Shown: positions 60,155 to 64,000 of the stretch, in pieces | Layout of the letters: every line of letters begins with the position of its first letter | How positions within the stretch are numbered: the first letter of the stretch is position 1 | Assembly: GCA_963693085.1 (NCBI GenBank) | Contig: OY856409.1 | Span: forward strand, 1,531,578,472-1,531,642,471 | Direction: 5' to 3' | DNA from: Alisma plantago-aquatica | Taxonomy: Eukaryota > Streptophyta > Magnoliopsida > Alismatales > Alismataceae | DNA: 64,000 nucleotides | The notes under the pieces: generated by a model | Told to the model about the DNA's origin: nothing | The model's input: only the letters and a program-made list of their open reading frames with translations | The model's database searches: none | Made by a program: the position numbers and the translations under genes

Positions 60155-60672
60155 ATCAGGTTTGGAAGAGTCCAATACCTGGCAGAGGTGTAATACCTAT
60201 AATCAGGGTTGGTTAAAGTCCAATGCATGGTTGTGAAATCAGGAGTGGTTAAAATCCACTGTCTGGCAGTGTAATCAGGATTGGTTAGAGTCCAATACCT
60301 GGCAGAGGCATGAAGCCTGTAATCAGGAGTGGTTAAAGTCCACTGCCTGGCTATGTAATCAGGATTGGTTAAAGTCCAATGCCTGGCGGTGTAATCAGGA
60401 TTGGCTAAAGTCCAATTCCTGGCGGTGTAATCAGGTTTGGAGAAGTCCAATACCTGGCAGAGGTGTAATGCCTGTAATCAGGATTGGTTAAAATCCAATG
60501 TCTGGCTGTGAAATCAGGATTGGTAGTGTCCAATGCATGGCAGTGTAATTAGGTTTGGAAGAGTCCAATACCTGGCAGAGGCTCAATGCCTGTAATGATG
60601 ACACAGGATTGGTAGTAGTCCAATGCATGTATTAATAATACAGGAATGGTAATAACCCAATGCCTGTATTAA
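60155..60672 (+). repeat. ATTGG/CCAAT hairpin array, R5 right LTR
   Basis: Same array as 45291-45805. Units include ATTGG-TTAGAGT-CCAAT, ATTGG-TTAAAGT-CCAAT, ATTGG-CTAAAGT-CCAAT, ATTGG-TAGTAGT-CCAAT and two paired variants AGTGG-TTAAAAT-CCACT (60244-60260) and AGTGG-TTAAAGT-CCACT (60328-60344). A 142-codon minus-strand frame (60022-60450) reads this repeat as a WTLTNPDYTA-type peptide and is considered a shadow. Confidence 0.85.
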
Positions 60673-61497
60673 TGATATATGAGTACATGGTAGATGTAAT
60701 TCCTTATCTGTTTAGCAGATTGGCTAAGGCCAATAGATTGAAACAAGAATGTTTCATGGGTGACATGTCAAGTTAATGAGTGTCACAAGAAAAGTTTGAT
60801 ATGATGGTATAATATGATGGATAAATGATATACATGTCATTCCTATTCCTTAATTAAAAGAATAGATGATATATTGCTCTATCATAAATAGTTGCAATGC
60901 TTTCAAAGATGAGAATGCTTTAAACTTCTTATTCTCTGCCCAGTTTCATATCTTTAAATTGCAATAACAATGTTTTGGCGGAGAGTTATATCTCCCGCTG
61001 GGGCAATTTACAATTGTCTCACCCCCGTGGGATCTAACATTTTTAGGTGGACGCGGACAAAGAAGCAGATACTCTGTTGCAGGAAAAGGAAAGCAACAGC
61101 CTGGACAGCAGTGAGATCTCAGGTGGAGACCCTGACTGTCAAGTCATATAGTTTGAAAGTCCTATGTGTCGTCTTTGTACTCTTAGGTCCTCAGAGTTTA
61201 TAGTTAGTTTTTTAATGAATCGATATGAGATTTTGGCTTGATGCCTCGAGGTTTTATGTTGTCTATATATAATGTTCTAGGGCAGCTGATGTTGTAATCC
61301 TTGAGAAGAGATAGTACAAGTCATGTATTTTTGAACCAGGATGTAAATGTTATATTAAGGTTCTTGTTATAAGAGTTTCCTATGTTTGGATCTCTTTGCA
61401 AAATGTTTTAATTTTTAGTGATTTTCAATAATCTGCTGCAAATGATTCACTTCCGCTTAGTTAATCTTGTGTTTTGTAAGTTGGATGCCACAAAGCA

Positions 61498-62612
61498 TGT
61501 CTCATCGGTAAAAACCTATGAAGAGAATGTCGTAGCATGTTTTGGTTTGTGCTTTTGTTGCTAGAGCTCATAAGGCTATCACTAGTGCCAATGAGGTATT
61601 CCAAAAACCCTAGACTAAGAGAGGAAAGATAAAGTATATACATATGAGATACTCATAGAGTTGAGTTAGCTCAGAGAGGTTGAACATGGTACTACCCTCA
61701 TGATATGGGTCAGGAGAACCTCAGTTGGACTAGATGAAGTTTTGATATATGTTTAAGAAGCCACTAACATAAGTTTGTTTAGTTCAACCATGATATAATA
61801 TATGTAAGGATGTGATCTAATATCGAGACGTGATATATAGGCATGATATGATGGAAACTTAGACATGGTTTAATAGATATCAATGCATCAATACTTAACC
61901 ATATACATGAATAATGATGATAATGTGATATTGTTGGTTAATCATGTGATGGAATCACTGGTAAATGTTAAAATTTATTATGAGCAATGAAATAAGATCA
62001 TATGAAGGAAACATCTTACATGAGGTGTTAATTTTAGTGCTTAATAAAGATGAAAAATATAATTTGACAGTTAGCACAACATAATGATTATGACACCTAC
62101 ATATGATCTAGATGGATTAAGTGGGTTAACTATAGTCAACTCCCTCCTAAAAGGCATATGTTAATGTTGGACATGTTCTAACAATTAGCTCAATAAAATG
62201 TTTATGACACCTTGATATAATGGACTAAATTTAGTTAACTCCTTTAGAACATGGTAGTATGATGCAGAAACCCTAATGCAAGGGTAAATATAAGGATGCA
62301 ACCTAAACATTTGAGATATGTCAGGACATAACCAAAATTTATAAGCCATCATTTCAATCTTTCATGAAGGGTTGATTCACCTTAGATGTTTTAAAACCTC
62401 ATATAGTGGTTTGGATATGATTATTGGGCTTTGTTTTTTGAAATGTTGCACATAGAGTGGTGTCCTACATATGAGTGGAGACCTTTCAGCTTTCCTTGGA
62501 GTAAGAGGATGGTTTAATTTTGAGGAAAAGATTTCTTTTCATATTTATATGATGTGATGGACTAGATTTTTGGCTTAGTTTCGAGGATGAATTTCTCTTA
62601 AGGTGTGTAGGA
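61498..62612 (+). other. third fragment of the R2 internal domain
   Basis: Non-coding, AT-rich. It resumes the R2 internal sequence after R5 and ends with TTTCGAGGATGAATTTC...TTAAGGTGTGTAGGA, a gypsy-type polypurine region, directly before the right LTR at 62613. I find no gag or pol motif. Confidence 0.65.
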
Positions 62613-62708
62613 TGTGATGGAGTGGACTGTTAGAATCCTAGCATCAAGCTTCTTGGCCAGTTGGAGGCCTCCCCATGGCTGACGACCTCCATTTAGCCAG
62701 AGTCAAAG

Positions 62709-63128
62709 GTGGACTTAGGGACAATAGCAGGCAGTTTCAAGCTGGGTCCTGGAGGGCCTCACAAAGTTGAACGAAGTGATATGAAGCTTTGGGAAGTTTC
62801 ATATGATAGCAATAACGAGCAGAGGAGTTTTTCCTATTTTGCGCCACTGGAGAAGCAACAGCCAGCGACGAGCATGCTAACTCGCATGGAGGAGCAATCA
62901 AGAGGAATTGAGGCACCAAAAAGGGTTTGGAGGGTGGTGATGGAGTTTTTTAAAGCAACTATGTGCATCTTTAAGATGGAGATGCAAGTGGATTTCTCAT
63001 CGGAGGAAAACCTTCTAGAAACGATGATCTTCTCCAATTGTGAGGAGCTACCACAGAGGAGGGGGCCTCGAGGCCGGAGGCACCGGGGGAGAAAATTTGA
63101 AGCTTCTTCTGGTGCTCTAAGTTCATGA
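62709..63128 (+). CDS. LTR-borne ORF, right copy (unknown product)
   Basis: 139-codon frame with a GTG at its called start; the first ATG (MKLWEVSYD) is about 23 codons in. Homologous to 2944-3231 in the left LTR. It contains EEQSRGIEAPKR, MQVDFSSEENLL and a basic C-terminus RGPRGRRHRGRKFEASSGAL. No domain recognised. It lies in the first 520 bp of the LTR, probably within U3, so whether it is transcribed is unclear. Possibly a captured coding fragment; equally it may be a chance frame. Confidence 0.3.
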   Translation: MDLGTIAGSFKLGPGGPHKVERSDMKLWEVSYDSNNEQRSFSYFAPLEKQQPATSMLTRMEEQSRGIEAPKRVWRVVMEFFKATMCIFKMEMQVDFSSEENLLETMIFSNCEELPQRRGPRGRRHRGRKFEASSGALSS

Positions 63129-63917
63129 TGGGGATGGATTGGAGTTTGATTGATCGCCAGAGAAAAGACATGTGGCATCGCCCTCGCGAACCTAAGGAGA
63201 AAGCAACCCACACATACGCATTGTGCTAGGGTTCACGTGGAACGTGAGAGAGGAGATGACCGAAGAGGGTACTGATCGGCCAAAATAGACCCTGAACCAG
63301 GTCCAAATGCTGAGAACCATCCAGCTCAACAAAAGACTCACACCCCTAAAGGTCATGTGGTGGCGCGTAATTGGCCCAAAGGTAATCATAAACTCAAAAT
63401 CCCAGAAAATATGTATATCTTAGATAAATCATAGTAATTAGCTATGTTATCAGAAAAATACAAACAAGGCACCACAAATTTTAGAAAAATTAGTAGAACA
63501 ACATGGAACTATATTATTAGTCTTTTGATGCTTAAATATTAGTGATATCATGTAATATGTATAATTCTTATTTCATGTGTAATAAATACCAAATGATGGA
63601 CTAAAATTATGAAAATACATCAGTATCTCTAAAATATGATATATCATCCATATGTTGTCAAATATGGTGATGTTTCAATCTAAAATCATGTAATTTTTTA
63701 ATGTGGCTAACTAGAGCTAATAACCCTTATTAATGTGCAATAATTACAAATATGCTCAAGAAACCCTGGAAATTAGAGAAAATTTATATCAGTGATTGGA
63801 AGCTAATATATAATTTTGAGATCATGATGATATGTGTAGTTCATGATTATATGATAATGGCTGATAACATATTGTAAGAAAACCCTAACATGATTAATAT
63901 ATGTAACCTAGGGTTAA

Positions 63918-64000
63918 TGTGCACGGAATCATATGTAATCAAATAATCAAATTATGTATCTTAATTTGCAATAGAAGACCAGTAACATAATTACAAAAGG
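63918..64000. other. possible left end of a further insertion
   Basis: From about 63917 the sequence no longer matches the left R2 LTR (4014 onward). The new text starts TGTGCACGGAATC, compatible with an LTR 5' end beginning TG. Only 83 bases are visible, so neither element type nor target duplication can be tested. Confidence 0.3.

Larger units (their letters stand above)
28910..61492 (+). mobile_element. R5: giant LTR retrotransposon with gag only
   Basis: Direct LTRs of about 5765 bp and 5773 bp after removing nested insertions, starting TGTAACATCCCTGACC and ending GGAT(T/G)CCACA. A perfect duplication AAGCA flanks it (28905-28909, 61493-61497). The internal domain is only 2534 bp (46628-49161): primer site, a broken Ty3-gypsy gag with zinc knuckle, then about 1.4 kb of AT-rich sequence without pol. 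It is therefore a gag-bearing non-autonomous derivative. R6 is inserted in the left LTR and a LINE in the right LTR. It sits in the internal domain of R2. Confidence 0.92.
49162..61492 (+). repeat. R5 right LTR, split by a LINE
   Basis: LTR segments 49162-49530 and about 56089-61492. Preceded by GGGGACGAAATCC and a short pyrimidine/purine mix rather than a classic long polypurine tract. Followed by AAGCA (61493-61497). Contains the CAAACGG cluster (57113-58255) and the ATTGG array (60155-60672). Confidence 0.9.
2716..64000 (+). mobile_element. outer LTR retrotransposon R2 (non-autonomous, runs off the right edge)
   Basis: The left LTR (2716-12019, about 2.4 kb once the copia insertion is removed) and the start of the right LTR (62613 onward) are direct repeats beginning TGTGATGGA. 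The left LTR ends TTTCACA, giving a perfect TGTGA/TCACA terminal inverted repeat, and is followed by primer site TGGTATCAGAGC at 12022-12033. The right LTR is preceded by TTAAGGTGTGTAGGA. After excision of R4 and R5 with one copy of each duplication, the internal domain is only about 1.35 kb (12020-12137, 28792-28909, 61498-62612) with no recognisable gag or pol. It is the oldest layer of the pile, since the other elements interrupt it. No TSD can be checked because the right end is off-window. Confidence 0.75.
62613..64000 (+). repeat. right LTR of outer element R2 (partial)
   Basis: Begins TGTGATGGA and matches 2716 to about 4014 with scattered differences up to about 63915, where similarity stops. 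The remainder of the expected 2.4 kb is off-window or displaced by a further insertion. Confidence 0.82.

Noticed and set aside
60022..60450. 142-codon minus-strand ORF with WTLTNPDYTA repeats
   Set aside because: It is a reading of the ATTGG/CCAAT array; the matching array in the left R5 LTR is not open over the same length, and no protein family fits.
1..64000. An intact host protein-coding gene
   Set aside because: I checked the longer frames on both strands; all belong to copia, LINE or gypsy gag, or are LTR or GC-core chance frames. No exon series with host domain homology was found by eye.

Overview
This window is nuclear DNA from a land plant with a large, repeat-rich genome, probably a flowering plant. 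The evidence is the set of elements present: a Cassandra-type array with 5S rRNA-derived LTRs, a Ty1-copia element, a plant-type L1 LINE, several very long-LTR Ty3-gypsy-like elements, and primer sites matching the 3' end of initiator Met-tRNA (TGGTATCAGAGC or close variants). I see no intact host gene. Almost every base can be assigned to a nested pile of transposable elements, most of them dated relative to one another by target-site duplications (TSDs) and interruption of one element by another.

Layout. (1) 130-2350 is a Cassandra array: three LTRs with two internal domains on the minus strand, head-to-head with a two-LTR copy on the plus strand, the whole flanked by one TSD, AGATC. (2) From 2716 to beyond the right edge lies an outer LTR element (R2), with an LTR of about 2.4 kb and a short non-coding internal domain. 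Everything else is inserted into it. (3) A decayed Ty1-copia element (4631-11528, minus strand) sits in its left LTR and is itself split by a solo gypsy LTR (5308-7114, TSD GTCCC). (4) R4 (12138-28786, TSD GAGAG) is a non-coding element with three 4.4-kb LTRs and two 751-bp internal domains. A second copy of the same solo LTR (17613-19431, TSD CTAGC) lies in its middle LTR. (5) R5 (28910-61492, TSD AAGCA) has 5.77-kb LTRs and a short internal domain carrying only a broken Ty3-gypsy gag. (6) R6 (33191-45138), inside the left LTR of R5, is another non-coding element with three 3.5-kb LTRs and two 684-bp internal domains. (7) An L1-clade LINE (about 49531-56088, minus strand) sits in the right LTR of R5. 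The right LTR of R2 starts at 62613 and may be interrupted again at 63918.

How the parts work together. The only enzyme-coding sequences are the copia and LINE genes, and all are broken by stop codons or frameshifts. R2, R4 and R6 encode no recognisable retrotransposon protein, so they must have depended on proteins from elsewhere; their primer sites, polypurine tracts and TATA boxes fit this.

The most unusual signal is that three unrelated LTR families (R4, R5, R6) each carry a private tandem array of short inverted repeats inside the LTR. In R4 the units are GG-NNN-GTT-N'N'N'-CC and GACAC-TTCG-GTGTC hairpins in a 60-bp higher-order repeat. In R5 they are ATTGG/CCAAT and AGTGG/CCACT hairpins plus a separate CAAACGG/CCGTTTG cluster. 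In R6 they are hairpins around a TGTGTGAT loop. Within each array the two arms of the stem change together between units. A second pattern is repeated tandem amplification: R4, R6 and the Cassandra array all have an LTR-int-LTR-int-LTR form. Third, the R4 and R6 LTRs place a TATA box, a CTAGGTTT-like leader, a short ORF and a splice-donor-like sequence in the order of a host gene's first exon. All boundaries and homologies here were read by eye; no database search or folding calculation was run.
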